Assembly: GCA_964428805.1 (NCBI GenBank)
Contig: CAYRZF010000011.1
Span: 1-36,583, forward strand
From: CAYRZF01 sp964428805
GTDB taxonomy: Bacteria > Methylomirabilota > Methylomirabilia > Rokubacteriales > CSP1-6
Direction of reading: 5' to 3'
Length of the DNA stretch: 36,583 bases
Below, one piece after another: positions 36,471 to 36,583 of this stretch. Under the pieces are notes generated by a model. It had not been told where the DNA came from, ran no database searches, and saw only the letters and a list, made by a program, of their open reading frames with translations. The translations under genes were made by a program, and so were the position numbers. Numbering within the stretch: position 1 is the stretch's first letter; each line of letters starts with the position of its first letter.

Positions 36471-36583
36471 TCAGGGCGGCCCAGGCGGCCCAGGCGGCCC
36501 AGGCGGCCCAGGCGTCCCCGGCGGCCCTGGCGGCCCAGGCGTCCCCGGCGTCCCTGGCGGCCCCGACGGCCCCGGCGTCCCTG
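36471..36583 (-). CDS. collagen-like repeat protein, C-terminal end only
   Basis: From 36581 down to the TGA at 36473-36471, the minus strand encodes twelve perfect Gly-X-Y triplets: four of GTP, one GPS and seven GPP, the classic collagen pattern. The 5' part is outside the window. Collagen-like segments trimerise and are frequent in phage tail fibres and small surface proteins. The opposite strand also has an open collagen-like frame (GGP/GVP), but it lacks an ATG. The minus reading is preferred because it has canonical GPP, a stop 20 bases before the next gene and the local direction. Confidence 0.55.
   Translation of the reverse strand, partial: GTPGPSGPPGTPGTPGPPGPPGTPGPPGPPGPPGPP

Noticed and set aside
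1..36583. Circular closure or terminal repeat of the window
   Set aside because: The first and last bases share no visible direct repeat, and joining the ends does not give the collagen-like minus frame a start codon; a stop appears within about 25 bases. On the plus strand a join would extend a GXY frame by one triplet, which I regard as coincidence.
1..36583. CRISPR array, insertion sequence or integrase with attachment site
   Set aside because: No regularly spaced direct repeats, no transposase or recombinase motif and no terminal inverted repeats were seen. The nine-base repeat at the right end is collagen-like coding sequence.

Overview
The window is a high-GC, densely packed stretch of a tailed double-stranded DNA phage, or of a prophage-like relative. 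Evidence is a large terminase, portal, scaffold-like and major capsid proteins, a head-tail adaptor, a tailspike-like protein, three large internal-virion-like proteins and a lysis cassette with a T4-type lysozyme. Gene content suggests a short-tailed virus: there is no tape measure or tail sheath, and large coiled-coil proteins lie where podoviruses keep ejection proteins. Sec signal peptides, two lipoproteins and strong AGGAGG-like ribosome sites point to a Gram-negative host. The species cannot be told from the sequence. No polymerase, helicase, primase, integrase or repressor is present, and the last gene runs off the right edge, so this is probably a partial genome.

Layout. (1) 1-833: a gene-poor control-like region with divergent promoters, G-tracts and hairpins. 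(2) 834-11062, minus strand: an accessory operon with Sec-exported Thr/Gly-rich proteins, two multi-membrane-span GT-C-type glycosyltransferases, and small soluble or membrane proteins. (3) 11063-11221: a divergent promoter region with a small inverted repeat. (4) 11222-26552, plus strand: the morphogenesis and lysis operon, running scaffold, capsid, adaptor, tailspike, tail protein, internal virion proteins, then lysis genes, several small zinc-binding proteins and an alpha/beta hydrolase. (5) 26505-36583, minus strand, convergent with (4): small early-type genes, a compact cytosine-C5 methyltransferase, HNH nuclease and large terminase. These are followed by a moron-like insert (lipoprotein, membrane peptide, SAM methyltransferase, sugar aminotransferase), a PD-(D/E)XK-like nuclease, a zinc ribbon, an adenine-N6 methyltransferase and the portal.

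Most neighbours overlap by ATGA, TGATG or TAAATG junctions, so translation is coupled along long polycistronic messages. Five intergenic promoters share an exact TTGACA-18 bp-TA layout. The most unusual feature is the left operon, where Sec-exported repetitive proteins sit beside two membrane glycosyltransferases of the type that modifies proteins or lipids outside the cytoplasm. With the aminotransferase and methyltransferase between terminase and portal, the phage appears to carry its own surface- or protein-glycosylation capacity. Another oddity is that terminase and portal lie on the strand opposite the capsid block. Flipping that block would restore the usual phage order.
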